From the NCBI GenBank assembly GCA_036725345.1, contig DAIMEJ010000008.1, positions 62,001 to 126,000 on the forward strand: a stretch of 64,000 nucleotides of DNA. The letters are read 5' to 3'. A program made the position numbers and the translations under genes. This DNA comes from JAPLJU01 sp036725345. GTDB taxonomy: Bacteria; Desulfobacterota; Syntrophia; Syntrophales; UBA2192. Below, piece after piece: positions 43,053 to 51,279 of this stretch. Under the pieces are notes generated by a model. That model saw only the letters and a list, made by a program, of their open reading frames with translations. It was not told the origin of the DNA and made no database searches. Within the stretch, counting starts at the first letter, position 1, and the number at the start of each line of letters is the position of its first letter.

Positions 43053-44441
43053 ATGAAAATACGTTATTACAGCACCAACAGGAATCTCGACGGTGTCGAG
43101 GGCATCGTCCCCTTCAAGGGAGCCGTGACGTTCGGGGAGGCCCTCCTTCAGGGGCAGGCGCCGGACGAGGGTCTCTTCATGCCGGACTCGATCCCCTTTC
43201 TCCTGCCCGACGAAGTCATGTCGCTCAAGGGGGTCCCGTACACCGAGTGCGCGATGCTGGTGGCGGAGGCCTTTTTGGGCGAAGAGGTTCCAGTCGAAGT
43301 GCTTCGCCGCATCGTGGAGGCGTCCTACGATTTTCCCGTTCCCCTGGAGCAGGTGATCGACCGCAAGTACCTCATGCGGCTTGACCGCGGCCCGACGGCC
43401 TCCTTCAAGGACTTCGCGGCGCGGATGATGGCGCGGCTCATGAGCTACTTCCGGGGCGAGGGGAAGAAACTCAACGTGCTCGTGGCCACCTCCGGTGACA
43501 CGGGAAGCGCCGTCGGCGAAGCCTTCAAGGGGGTGCCCGGCATCGGCGTCTGCATTCTCTACCCGCGAAACGAGGTGAGCGGGATGCAGAAAAAGCAGCT
43601 CGACACGATCGGGGAAAATGTCCGGGCCCTTTCCATCGACGGAAAATTCGACGACTGCCAGAACCTGGTCAAGCAGGCCTTCGCGGACCCGTCACTCGCG
43701 AGGCTGAACCTCACCTCGGCGAATTCGATCAACTTCGGCCGCATCCTCCCCCAGATGATTTACTACGTTTACGCCTACGCGCAGCTTGCCTGGCACGGCG
43801 ATGAGGAGATTATCTTCTCCGTCCCTTCGGGGAATTTCGGCAACGCCCTGGGCTGCGAGTACGCCCGGCGAATGGGGATTCCGGTGAGGAAGCTCCTCAT
43901 GCCGGTCAATGAAAACGACGAGTTCCCCCGGTTCCTGGATAGTGGTGTTTATGAAAAAGTGTCACCTTCCAGGGCCTGCCTCTCCAACGCCATGAACGTC
44001 GGGAACCCGAGCAACCTGGCCCGTTTCTTCGACCTCTACGGGGGGACGGTGGACCGGCAGGGGAAGGTCTACCGGAAACCCGATCTGGCAGAGATGAGAA
44101 AGCAGATCTTCTCGGTGAGCGTATCCGACAGTGTGACGAAGGAGACCATCAAAGGGGTCTACGAAAAGTACGGTATCCTTTTGGAGCCGCATGGTGCCGT
44201 GGGCTGGAAGGGGGTCGAGGCTTACCTCGAGAAGACGGGGGGCTCCCCCCTGTGCGTCTCACTGGAGACGGCCCATCCCGCCAAGTTCCCCGACGAGATC
44301 ATCGAACTCCTCGGCATCACCCCCGAACTCCCGCCCGCCATGCGGGGTATCGACAAGCGCAAGGGAGAGCCGGAGAATCTTGACTGCGATTACGGCCGGT
44401 TCAAGACCTACTTGCTGGACACCCTGAAGGCCATGGACTGA
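43053..44441 (+). CDS. thrC: Threonine synthase
   Basis: The 462-aa PLP enzyme converts O-phosphohomoserine to threonine. Motifs: GEALLQGQAPDEGLFMPDSI, LDRGPTASFKDFAARMMARL with the PLP Lys in SFKD, VATSGDTGSA (phosphate loop) and SVPSGNFGNALG. The length fits the long (Thr_synth_N-containing) form. ATG 43053 is preferred over an upstream start at 42990. It sits between arsS and yedF, an odd neighbour for a selenium/arsenic block. Confidence 0.93.
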   Translation: MKIRYYSTNRNLDGVEGIVPFKGAVTFGEALLQGQAPDEGLFMPDSIPFLLPDEVMSLKGVPYTECAMLVAEAFLGEEVPVEVLRRIVEASYDFPVPLEQVIDRKYLMRLDRGPTASFKDFAARMMARLMSYFRGEGKKLNVLVATSGDTGSAVGEAFKGVPGIGVCILYPRNEVSGMQKKQLDTIGENVRALSIDGKFDDCQNLVKQAFADPSLARLNLTSANSINFGRILPQMIYYVYAYAQLAWHGDEEIIFSVPSGNFGNALGCEYARRMGIPVRKLLMPVNENDEFPRFLDSGVYEKVSPSRACLSNAMNVGNPSNLARFFDLYGGTVDRQGKVYRKPDLAEMRKQIFSVSVSDSVTKETIKGVYEKYGILLEPHGAVGWKGVEAYLEKTGGSPLCVSLETAHPAKFPDEIIELLGITPELPPAMRGIDKRKGEPENLDCDYGRFKTYLLDTLKAMD

Positions 44442-44484
44442 TTATTCTTTTCAGAGAAATAAATCTAATCCGTGAGGTGTTCTG

Positions 44485-45075
44485 ATGATGAAGAAAGAGA
44501 TCGACGCAAGGGGGCTTTCATGCCCGCAGCCGGTCATCCTGACGAAAAGGACACTCGAGGGCGTCCCCGAGGGAACGGTCACCGTCATCGTGGACAACCC
44601 GGAGAGTCGGGAAAATGTCCGGCGCTATGCGATGAGCCAGGGTTGTGACGTGGACATCCGCGAGGAGGGCGGCTGCCACTATCTCATGATTGTGAAGAAA
44701 CCGGGATGCAGTATTGCGAGTCTGTCAACGGCAGTCGAGGGTCCCGTACTGGTCTGCATAACGACCAACGTTTTAGGAAAGGGATCCGATGAGCTGGGGG
44801 CCATTCTCATGAAGGCCTTTCTGAATACCCTCTGGGACTACCGCCCGAGACCGGCAAAGATCATCTTCGTGAACGCAGGGGTCTTTCTCACGACGGAAGG
44901 CTCCGGCGTCCTCGACAGTCTGGAACTCCTCGAAAAAGAGGGTGTGGAGATCCTCTCCTGCGGGACCTGCCTGGCCTTTTACGGCATCAAGGAAAAACTG
45001 AAGATCGGCCGTGTGTCCAACATGCACGAGATCGTCGATTCCCTCATGACGGCCGGCCGCGTTATCAACATCTGA
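44485..45075 (+). CDS. yedF: Sulfurtransferase-like selenium metabolism protein YedF
   Basis: The 196-aa protein combines an N-terminal TusA/SirA domain (DARGLSCPQPVILTKRTL, CPxP) with a C-terminal DsrE-like domain (VLVCITTNVLGKGSDELGAI, EGVEILSCGTCLAFYGIKEK with two cysteines). This is the TIGR03527-type YedF strictly linked to selenium use. Two adjacent ATGs, 44485 and 44488, are possible starts after GTGAGG. It follows thrC by 43 bp. A REP-like inverted repeat begins at its stop codon. Confidence 0.95.
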   Translation: MMKKEIDARGLSCPQPVILTKRTLEGVPEGTVTVIVDNPESRENVRRYAMSQGCDVDIREEGGCHYLMIVKKPGCSIASLSTAVEGPVLVCITTNVLGKGSDELGAILMKAFLNTLWDYRPRPAKIIFVNAGVFLTTEGSGVLDSLELLEKEGVEILSCGTCLAFYGIKEKLKIGRVSNMHEIVDSLMTAGRVINI

Positions 45076-45157
45076 AAAGGGGACAGGCTACTTTTTTATA
45101 AACCGGTGAAAAACGTGATGTTTTTGGCAAGCCTAAAAAAGTAGCCTGTCCCCTTTT
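45075..45157. repeat. REP-like inverted repeat, copy 1
   Basis: Left arm AAAAGGGGACAGGCTACTTT (45075-45098, ending TTTTA) and right arm 45134-45157 are exact reverse complements over 24 bp, separated by 35 bp. The arms match copy 2 at 47.3 kb. Similar GGGGACAGGCTAC elements are, in my knowledge, associated with REP-associated (Y1-type) transposases; none is in the window. Confidence 0.85.
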
Positions 45158-45173
45158 TTACAGAGGAGGAGGT

Positions 45174-46139
45174 ATGAAGATCAGGGAGATCAAGGCGAAG
45201 AATCTGAAACCGAAAAAGTTCATCGATGATCAGGTCAGGGAGATTCGAAAAGCCGTGGGGAAGGGGATTGCCATCAGCGCCCTTTCCGGCGGCGTGGACT
45301 CCTCCGTCGTGACGGCCCTGGCCCACCGGGCCCTCGGAAAAAAGCTCAAAACCTATTTCATCGACAACGGCATCATGCGGAAGGACGAGCCGAGGGAGGT
45401 TGCGGCCCTTTTCAGGAAGATGGGCATACCCGTCACGGTCGTCAACGCCCGGAAAAAATTCTTCGATGCCATGAAGGGCATCACCGACCCGGAGAAAAAG
45501 AGAGAGGCCATCACCCAGACGTTCTACAGGAAGGTCTTCCGGGACCTGATCGTCAGGAGCGGGGCCACTTTCCTCCTGCAGGGGACCATCCTCACGGACG
45601 TCGAGGAGACCGCTGCGGGGATCAAGCGCCAGCACAACGTCTTCGAGCAGATCGGGATCGACCCGAAGAGGGCCTTCGGCTACCGGATCATCGAGCCTAT
45701 CGTGCAGCTCCGCAAGGACGGTGTGAGAAAGGTCGGCATGCATCTCGGGCTTCCCCGATCCCTCTTCGACCGGATTCCTTTTCCGGGACCGGCCCTTGCC
45801 GCGCGCGTCCTCGGCGAGGTTACTCCCCGGAAAATCGAACTCGTGCGCCGGGCCACTTCCATTGTGGAAAAGGAACTCAAGGGGATAAAGGCCTTTCAGT
45901 ACATGGCCATCCTGCACGAGGATCGGGTGACAGGGATGCGAAAGGGCAGACGCGATTTCGGGATGCAGGTCGAGATCCGATGCTGGGACAGCGTTGACGC
46001 CAGGAAAGCGACTCCCACCCGGCTGCCCTACAAGAAACTTGAGAAGATTGCCTCGCGGATCCTGGATGAGGTTCCCGGTGTGGTGAGCGTGACTTACAAT
46101 ATAGCGACGAAACCGCCGTCCACCATCGAAGCCGTCTAA
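45174..46139 (+). CDS. Stand-alone GMP-synthase-like ATP pyrophosphatase
   Basis: The 321-aa protein corresponds to the ATP-PPase and dimerisation domains of GMP synthetase without the glutaminase: ISALSGGVDSSVVTALAHRA (PP-loop SGGVDSS), VEETAAGIKRQHNV, IPFPGPALAARVLGEVTPRK and the family end SVTYNIATKPPSTIEAV. In archaea GuaA is split in this way; in bacteria such single-domain copies are unusual, and it may be a GuaA paralogue with another ammonia or substrate source. AGAGGAGGAGGT precedes the ATG. Confidence 0.82.
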   Translation: MKIREIKAKNLKPKKFIDDQVREIRKAVGKGIAISALSGGVDSSVVTALAHRALGKKLKTYFIDNGIMRKDEPREVAALFRKMGIPVTVVNARKKFFDAMKGITDPEKKREAITQTFYRKVFRDLIVRSGATFLLQGTILTDVEETAAGIKRQHNVFEQIGIDPKRAFGYRIIEPIVQLRKDGVRKVGMHLGLPRSLFDRIPFPGPALAARVLGEVTPRKIELVRRATSIVEKELKGIKAFQYMAILHEDRVTGMRKGRRDFGMQVEIRCWDSVDARKATPTRLPYKKLEKIASRILDEVPGVVSVTYNIATKPPSTIEAV

Positions 46140-46144
46140 AAACA

Positions 46145-46165
46145 GTGATGAGTGGGGAGTGGTGA
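46145..46165 (+). repeat. Short heptamer repeat
   Basis: GTGATGA GTGGGGA GTGGTGA, starting 6 bp after the stop of the ATP pyrophosphatase gene; same family as the arrays around the ligase genes. Confidence 0.75.
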
Positions 46166-46324
46166 GATGTGAGCAAAACAATTTTCCATAAGATACCCAC
46201 CACCGATGACCCATCGGGTGTCCCGTGAACATTGCAGATGGACATTTTTAAACAGTCTGCGGGAGAGGGTCTTTTTTAAGAGCGGCATGATGTACAGGGT
46301 GATGGCTGCAAGGAGGGCTTTTTC

Positions 46325-46735
46325 ATGAAGAACCTGGCAAAGAACATGTCCCTCGTCTTCGCGGCAGGCTGCCTGGGAGGACTGGTAAACAGCATTGCCG
46401 TGTGGATATTCGCCGAGTTCGGGATTCTGTCGGCTTTCAATGTCAGGGTCGGCGCGCCCATGACGCCCCCCTGGCTTTATCCGCGCATCGTCTGGGGAGG
46501 GATCTGGGGCTTCCTCTTTCTGATGCCGCTGACCAAGCAAAATAATTTCCTGAAGGGGCTTATTTTCAGCCTGGGGCCGACGCTCTTTCAACTCTTTGTC
46601 GTGTTCCCCTACTGGCTCAACAAGGGGATGATGGGAACCGATCTGGGAAAGTGGACGCCCCTTTTCGTCGTTCTTTTCAATGCTGTCTGGGGGTGGACGA
46701 CGGCGCTCTGGCTGAAGTGGACGGGCAAAGCATAG
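46325..46735 (+). CDS. Small integral membrane protein, 136 aa
   Basis: Predicted from hydrophobicity to have four membrane segments: about residues 7-27, 52-68, 78-96 and 106-130. No recognised family motif apart from repeated aromatic-rich turns (PPWLYPRIVWGGIWGFLFLM). CAAGGAGGG precedes the ATG at proper spacing. It stands alone before a bidirectional hairpin. Function unknown. Confidence 0.7.
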   Translation: MKNLAKNMSLVFAAGCLGGLVNSIAVWIFAEFGILSAFNVRVGAPMTPPWLYPRIVWGGIWGFLFLMPLTKQNNFLKGLIFSLGPTLFQLFVVFPYWLNKGMMGTDLGKWTPLFVVLFNAVWGWTTALWLKWTGKA

Positions 46736-46740
46736 AATGA

Positions 46741-46768
46741 GTGGTGAATGCAGGGTGATGAGTGATTA
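46741..46768 (+). repeat. Short heptamer repeat
   Basis: GTGGTGA ATGCAGG GTGATGA GTGATTA right after the membrane protein stop codon, related to the other heptamer arrays. Confidence 0.6.
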
Positions 46769-46800
46769 GATAGAAAATCGAAAAAAATGTTGTGGATAAG

Positions 46801-46835
46801 AGGGCCGCCGTTGGGGCGGCCCTCCTATTTTCTAT
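46801..46835. terminator. Hairpin terminator between convergent genes
   Basis: AGGGCCGCC and GGCGGCCCT form a 9-bp stem with a 5-base loop, followed by CCTATTTTCT on the plus strand; it may serve both convergent genes. Confidence 0.7.
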
Positions 46836-47191
46836 TCAAGGACCGGGATGTCGACTTGCTCCCAGTCGATGACCCACCGACTCCGGGGGTCACCCTCCAG
46901 CCGGACCTTCACGAGGCAGGGAAGCCTTCTGTCGATTTCCTCAATGAAGATCTCGTGGGTGCGATCCGTTGCCGTCAGACGTCCCGAATCGAACAGGGAT
47001 TTCGTAACCTTCAGGATGTGCCGCCGCTCCCCCGTCATCAGGGTGTCAAAAAAAAGCCGGGCGTCCAGGGAGGACAGAAAAAGGAGCGACTTCTCCGCCA
47101 GGACGCAGGGGGTGCGGGCCTGCGCCCCGGGCACTGAACAAAGGGTCAAAAGGATTGCCAGGATGGCAATGGTTCGGGTTTTTATCGCCAT
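46832..47191 (-). CDS. Exported protein of unknown function, 119 aa
   Basis: The N-terminus MAIKTRTIAILAILLTLCSV then PGAQA is a signal peptide; the mature part is about 94 residues and acidic-to-neutral, with a IDRRLPCLVKVRLE stretch. I do not recognise a family. It converges on the small membrane protein gene and shares its terminator. Confidence 0.65.
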   Translation of the reverse strand: MAIKTRTIAILAILLTLCSVPGAQARTPCVLAEKSLLFLSSLDARLFFDTLMTGERRHILKVTKSLFDSGRLTATDRTHEIFIEEIDRRLPCLVKVRLEGDPRSRWVIDWEQVDIPVLE

Positions 47192-47252
47192 GGGCGGTGC
47201 TGAGATCCTCTAATAGATACATCGCACCGTTTCGGGGAAACTTGAGCGCACG

Positions 47253-47324
47253 AAAAAAGGGGACAGGCACCTTTTTCACTCCGGGTTTTCAATGCGTTAG
47301 AAAAAGTAGCCTGTCCCCTTTTTT
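47253..47324. repeat. REP-like inverted repeat, copy 2
   Basis: Left arm 47253-47276 (GGGGACAGGCACCTTTTT) and right arm 47301-47324 (AAAAAGTAGCCTGTCCCC) pair with one mismatched patch (CACC versus CTAC). The right arm is the same as in copy 1 and touches the stop codon of the binding-protein gene. It may double as a terminator. Confidence 0.82.
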
Positions 47325-48966
47325 ATCTCGTCATGACGAGCCGCTGCTCTTCTTTGGGAACGTACCACTTGATGAAATTGTAGCTGATGCCGAGGGGGGC
47401 CGGTTCAATCCCGCGGAAACGGCTGCTGATGATCGGCAGGGCATCGGGCACGTAGAGAAAAGTGTATGGCTGCTCCTCGGCTAGGATTTCCTGGATGCGG
47501 TCGTAACAGCGCTTTCTTTCCCGGATGCTGAAGGTGCCCCGGGCCTTTTCGAGGAGATCATCCACTTCCCTGTTTTTGAAGGAGGTGAAATTGAGCTCGC
47601 CGGGTTTCGTTTTGCTCGAGTGCCAGACGTCGAAGATATCGGGGTCCATGGGGATCGTCCATCCGAGGACCGTTGTGTCAAAACGGCCCTTGTTGATGAA
47701 TTCGTTGACGAGAGCGGCCCATTCAATGGTCCGGATCTTGACCCGCATCCCGACTTCGGCAAGCTGCTTCTGGATAATCTCCGCCGTCTTCGCCCTGATT
47801 TCGTTCCCCTGGTTCGTGATGATCTCGAAGACAAAGGGCTGTCCGCTGCGGTCCAGGATGCCGTCGCCGTCCGTGTCCTTCCAGCCGGCCTCGGCAAGAA
47901 GGCCCCGTGCCTTCTGCGGGTCATAGGAGTATTTTTTTACGTCGGGGTTGTGCGCCCAGGTGCCGGGCTTATAGGGGCCCGTGGCGGGCTTTCCATAACC
48001 GAGGAGGATGCCCTGGATGATGGCCTCCTTGTTGATGGCATAGGAGATGGCCTGACGAATCCTTCGGTCGGCAAAGAGAGGGTTTCTCAAATTGTAGCCG
48101 AGATAGGTGTATGCAAAGGCAAGGTAGCGATATTTGTTGAAGTTTTTTCTGAAAAAGGGATTTTCCGTCTGTCGCGTGTACTGGAGGGGCGTGAGATTCA
48201 TCATGTCGATGCCCTTGGCACGGAGTTCCAGAAACATGGTGGCCATGTCGGGGATGGTTCGAAGAATGAAGCCGTCGATGTAGGGCCTTCCCTCGAAATA
48301 ATCGGGGTTCGAGACGAGAACGATCTTCTGTCCCGTGACCCATTCCTTGAAGATATAAGGGCCCGTTCCGACGGGATGACGGGTGAGGGGGCTTTTGGTG
48401 ATGTCCGTACCCTCGAGGAGATGCTTCGGCATGACGGCGGATCCCCAGCTCATGAGGGCCGGCGCGAAAGGTTGGTCATAGGTGACCCGGAAGGTGTGGG
48501 CATCAAGGACCTCGGCTTTTTTGACTTTCAGAAAATCGCCGGAGTAAGCCGTCGGCGTTTTCGGGTCGATGGTGACTTTGTAAGTAAACAGGACATCCTC
48601 GGCCGTGAAGGGATGCCCGTCGTGCCACTTCACGCCTTTCCGGAGGTGAAAGGTGATAACCAAGCCGTCCGGGGAAACCTCCCACGATTCAGCCAGATCG
48701 CCCACGATCCGGATGTCCTTGTCGTACTTCACAAGCCCGTTGTAGCACAGGGCGCCGATGCTGTGTGAGGTGCTGTCCGTGGAAAGCATCGGGATCAGGT
48801 TGCTGGCGTCCCCGATGGAGCCCTCGACCATAATGTCGCCGTAAGCGGGTTGGCCCGGGGCGGCCGGTTCCCGGCCGGCGGAGCCGCCTTCTTTTTCAGC
48901 GCAGCCATACAGGAGAATGAAAAGGACGCCGGCAAGGATGATAAAATAATCAGGAATGCTTCTCAT
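47323..48966 (-). CDS. Family 5 (peptide/nickel-type) ABC substrate-binding lipoprotein
   Basis: The 547-aa protein has a signal and lipobox (LFILLYGC) and the SBP_bac_5 layout: SIGALCYNGLVKYDKDIRIV, AESWEVSPDGLVITFHLRKG, VKWHDGHPFTAEDV and YAINKEAIIQGILLGYGKPA. It would bind peptides, nickel complexes or similar oligomers at the outer face of the inner membrane. No permease or ATPase genes are adjacent, so its transporter is elsewhere or it works as an orphan. Start ATG 48966 is preferred over 48987. Confidence 0.9.
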   Translation of the reverse strand: MRSIPDYFIILAGVLFILLYGCAEKEGGSAGREPAAPGQPAYGDIMVEGSIGDASNLIPMLSTDSTSHSIGALCYNGLVKYDKDIRIVGDLAESWEVSPDGLVITFHLRKGVKWHDGHPFTAEDVLFTYKVTIDPKTPTAYSGDFLKVKKAEVLDAHTFRVTYDQPFAPALMSWGSAVMPKHLLEGTDITKSPLTRHPVGTGPYIFKEWVTGQKIVLVSNPDYFEGRPYIDGFILRTIPDMATMFLELRAKGIDMMNLTPLQYTRQTENPFFRKNFNKYRYLAFAYTYLGYNLRNPLFADRRIRQAISYAINKEAIIQGILLGYGKPATGPYKPGTWAHNPDVKKYSYDPQKARGLLAEAGWKDTDGDGILDRSGQPFVFEIITNQGNEIRAKTAEIIQKQLAEVGMRVKIRTIEWAALVNEFINKGRFDTTVLGWTIPMDPDIFDVWHSSKTKPGELNFTSFKNREVDDLLEKARGTFSIRERKRCYDRIQEILAEEQPYTFLYVPDALPIISSRFRGIEPAPLGISYNFIKWYVPKEEQRLVMTR

Positions 48967-49074
48967 CGGGAGTGGCCTGAAGACCATCGGGCTTGTGATC
49001 GGGCATGACCTGCGCGGGCAGACTGCCGAAGTTGCGCTTGCTGTTCGGGAGGTTTTTCATGAGGTGCAGTATAT

Positions 49075-49155
49075 CTGGAATGGTGGAATGCTGGAAGGAT
49101 GAGAAAAGTCGAGAACCCCCCCCATAATTTCATGACTCCAACACTCCGATATTCC
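49075..49155. repeat. Octamer repeat with inverted partner
   Basis: TGGAATGG TGGAATGC TGGAAGGA on the left; on the right, about 45 bp later, the opposite-strand sense ACTCCAACACTCCGATATTCC. Low-complexity non-coding sequence between lepB and the binding-protein gene. Confidence 0.6.
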
Positions 49156-49160
49156 CGCCT

Positions 49161-49778
49161 TCAGTCGAGCACTTTTCCAATCCTGTTCCACCGGGGGCTG
49201 AACGCATCACTGTCCCATGACCAGTAGATGATGAAGGCTTTGCCGATCACGTCCTCGAGCCGCACGAACCCCCAGAATCGGCTGTCGTAGCTCTGATCCC
49301 TGTTGTCGCCCATGACGAAGATGGCCCCCTCCGGGACCTTGACGGGTCCGAAATTGTCGCGCGGCTGTATGGATTTCGGGAAAATGACCTCTTCAACGTG
49401 AACCGCGCTGGAATCGGCAATGGCGGTGTCATTCACAAAGACCTTCTTGTTCTTGATTTCGATGACATCACCGCCCACGCCGATGACCCTCTTGATGAAA
49501 TCCTTGGACTGGTCGACGGGGTATATGAAGACGGCGATGTCGCCGCGACCCGGTTCCCCTGTCGGAATCAGCGTTTTCCTGAGATAGGGGATTTTGACGC
49601 CGTAGGAGAGCTTGTTGACCAGGATGTGGTCCCCGATCTCCAGCGTGGGTTTCATCGAACCCGAGGGGATCTTGAAGGCCTGGACGATGAAGGTCCGGAT
49701 AAAGACGGCGATGAGAATGGCGATGACGATCGCCTCCGCGTATTCTTTTATTTTCGATGGTTTTTTAGTGTTGTTCAT
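49161..49778 (-). CDS. lepB: Signal peptidase I
   Basis: The 205-aa inner-membrane protease has an N-terminal transmembrane anchor (IVIAILIAVFIRTFIVQAF), catalytic Ser in PSGSMKPTLEIGD and catalytic Lys in SKDFIKRVIGVGGD, plus the box E-like GAIFVMGDNRDQSYDSRFWG. It removes signal peptides from exported proteins. It is the last gene of the yajC-secD-secF-DUF456 block, so secretion functions are grouped. ATG 49778 (GAGG upstream) is chosen over a TTG 9 bp earlier. Confidence 0.93.
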   Translation of the reverse strand: MNNTKKPSKIKEYAEAIVIAILIAVFIRTFIVQAFKIPSGSMKPTLEIGDHILVNKLSYGVKIPYLRKTLIPTGEPGRGDIAVFIYPVDQSKDFIKRVIGVGGDVIEIKNKKVFVNDTAIADSSAVHVEEVIFPKSIQPRDNFGPVKVPEGAIFVMGDNRDQSYDSRFWGFVRLEDVIGKAFIIYWSWDSDAFSPRWNRIGKVLD

Positions 49779-49783
49779 AATCC

Positions 49784-50296
49784 TCAAGAATAAATTTTCA
49801 TTAAGGCAATCACGATCATCGTGACGGCGCAGAACCCCTTGACGACGACGCCCGCCAGCCTTCCCAGAAGCGCGCCGTAACTGGCCCTGGCAGCCGGCTT
49901 GAGCCTCCGCTGTCCCGCGTATTCCACGAGGAACGCCCCGGTGAAGGCCCCGATAAAAGAGCCGACAAGGACGCCCAATCCCAGCAGGAACGGGGTCATG
50001 ACCGCGGCCCCGATGATCCCGCCGATGACGGAGGCGACGATTCCCCGCCAGGAGGCCCCCATCCTCTGGGCGCCGGCCATGCCAAGAAAGAACTCGAGCG
50101 ACTCGGCCACGAGGGCTATCAGGATGAGAACCAGCACGGTCCCGAAGCCGACCTTGGAGAAACCCGTGACCAGGGCATAAATAATCACCGCGACGAGTAT
50201 CACCACGGTGCCCGGCAAGCCGAAGATGATGATAAAGAGTCCCGCAAATAGCGCGAGTACGAATATCGTCAGGCCGATAGCTTCAATGGGTGACAA
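49784..50296 (-). CDS. DUF456 membrane protein
   Basis: The 170-aa protein has several Gly-rich membrane segments; FAGLFIIIFGLPGTVVILVA and LGVLVGSFIGAFTGAFLVEY are typical of DUF456. Function unknown. The likely TTG start at 50296 directly follows the secF stop, suggesting coupling. Its stop overlaps the ribosome-binding region of lepB. Confidence 0.85.
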   Translation of the reverse strand: MSPIEAIGLTIFVLALFAGLFIIIFGLPGTVVILVAVIIYALVTGFSKVGFGTVLVLILIALVAESLEFFLGMAGAQRMGASWRGIVASVIGGIIGAAVMTPFLLGLGVLVGSFIGAFTGAFLVEYAGQRRLKPAARASYGALLGRLAGVVVKGFCAVTMIVIALMKIYS

Positions 50297-50297
50297 C

Positions 50298-51218
50298 CTA
50301 CTTCTTCCTCTTCCTGGCGGGCTTGACGCCCTCCAGGGCCAGTACGATCGGGCTGGCGATGAAGACCGTTGAGTAAACGCCCGCGACGACGCCCACGAAC
50401 ATCGTAAAAGCGAAATCGAAGATAACCGGCCCGCCGAGAACGAGCAGGACGACCAGGACGAGAAACACTGTAAAGGACGTCAGTATGGTCCGGCTCAGGG
50501 TCTGGTTGACGCTGATGTTCACGAGATCCCGCAGTGCGATCTTGACGTTCTTGCGGCGATTTTCCCTTATCCGGTCGAAAATGACAATCGTGTCGTTGAT
50601 GGAAAAACCGATGATGGTCAAAAGTGCCGCCACCGTGTTCAGGGTAAATTCCATGTTCAGCAGGGAAAGAACGCCCACCGTGACCAGGACATCGTGAACC
50701 AGGGCGATGATGCCCCCCACGGCATAACGAAACTCAAAGCGGAACCCGACGTAGACGAGCATGGCGATCCAGGATAAAGTCAGCGCCCAGATAGCCTTCT
50801 GGGCCAGGTCCTTCCCTATTTTGGGGCCCACGGTTTCGATGCGCCTCACTTCGTAGGAACCCTGGCCGAAGATCGACGTGAGTGCGCTTTCGATCCTGTC
50901 CGAGAATGCCTTGAGGTCGATCCCGGCTTCGGCTGTCCTGACGAGGTATTCGTTACTGTCCCGGGCACCGAACTGCTGAATGAAGCAGTTTTCGATCTTT
51001 GCCCCTTCCAGAGCCGACCGGATCCGGTCTACGGAGGATTCCTTCTGGAACTTGAGCTGTATCAGCGCGCCGCCGGCGAAATCGACTCCCAGGTTCAACC
51101 CCCCGTGATAAATAATCGACGCCGCACCGAACAGAATCAATACCAAAGAGCCGATAACGGCCATCTTCATCTTGCTGACAAAGTCTAATTTTGTGTCCGA
51201 TCGAATGAATTCCAACAT
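50298..51218 (-). CDS. secF: Protein translocase subunit SecF
   Basis: The 306-aa membrane protein has six predicted segments, a first periplasmic domain and the SecF signatures NLGVDFAGGALIQLKF and GFSINDTIVIFDRIRENRRK. With SecD it uses the proton gradient to help release exported proteins from SecYEG. It is 61 bp downstream of secD. Confidence 0.95.
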   Translation of the reverse strand: MLEFIRSDTKLDFVSKMKMAVIGSLVLILFGAASIIYHGGLNLGVDFAGGALIQLKFQKESSVDRIRSALEGAKIENCFIQQFGARDSNEYLVRTAEAGIDLKAFSDRIESALTSIFGQGSYEVRRIETVGPKIGKDLAQKAIWALTLSWIAMLVYVGFRFEFRYAVGGIIALVHDVLVTVGVLSLLNMEFTLNTVAALLTIIGFSINDTIVIFDRIRENRRKNVKIALRDLVNISVNQTLSRTILTSFTVFLVLVVLLVLGGPVIFDFAFTMFVGVVAGVYSTVFIASPIVLALEGVKPARKRKK

Positions 51219-51279
51219 TTTCTTTTTCCCCGTGTCCGTCCCGCGAAGATCCTGCCTTTGAAAGCCCGGACGGTACTGC

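Noticed and set aside
45096..46232. 378-codon minus-strand frame antisense to the ATP pyrophosphatase gene
   Set aside because: A shadow of the real gene, which has clear family motifs on the plus strand; the minus frame passes through repeat sequence.
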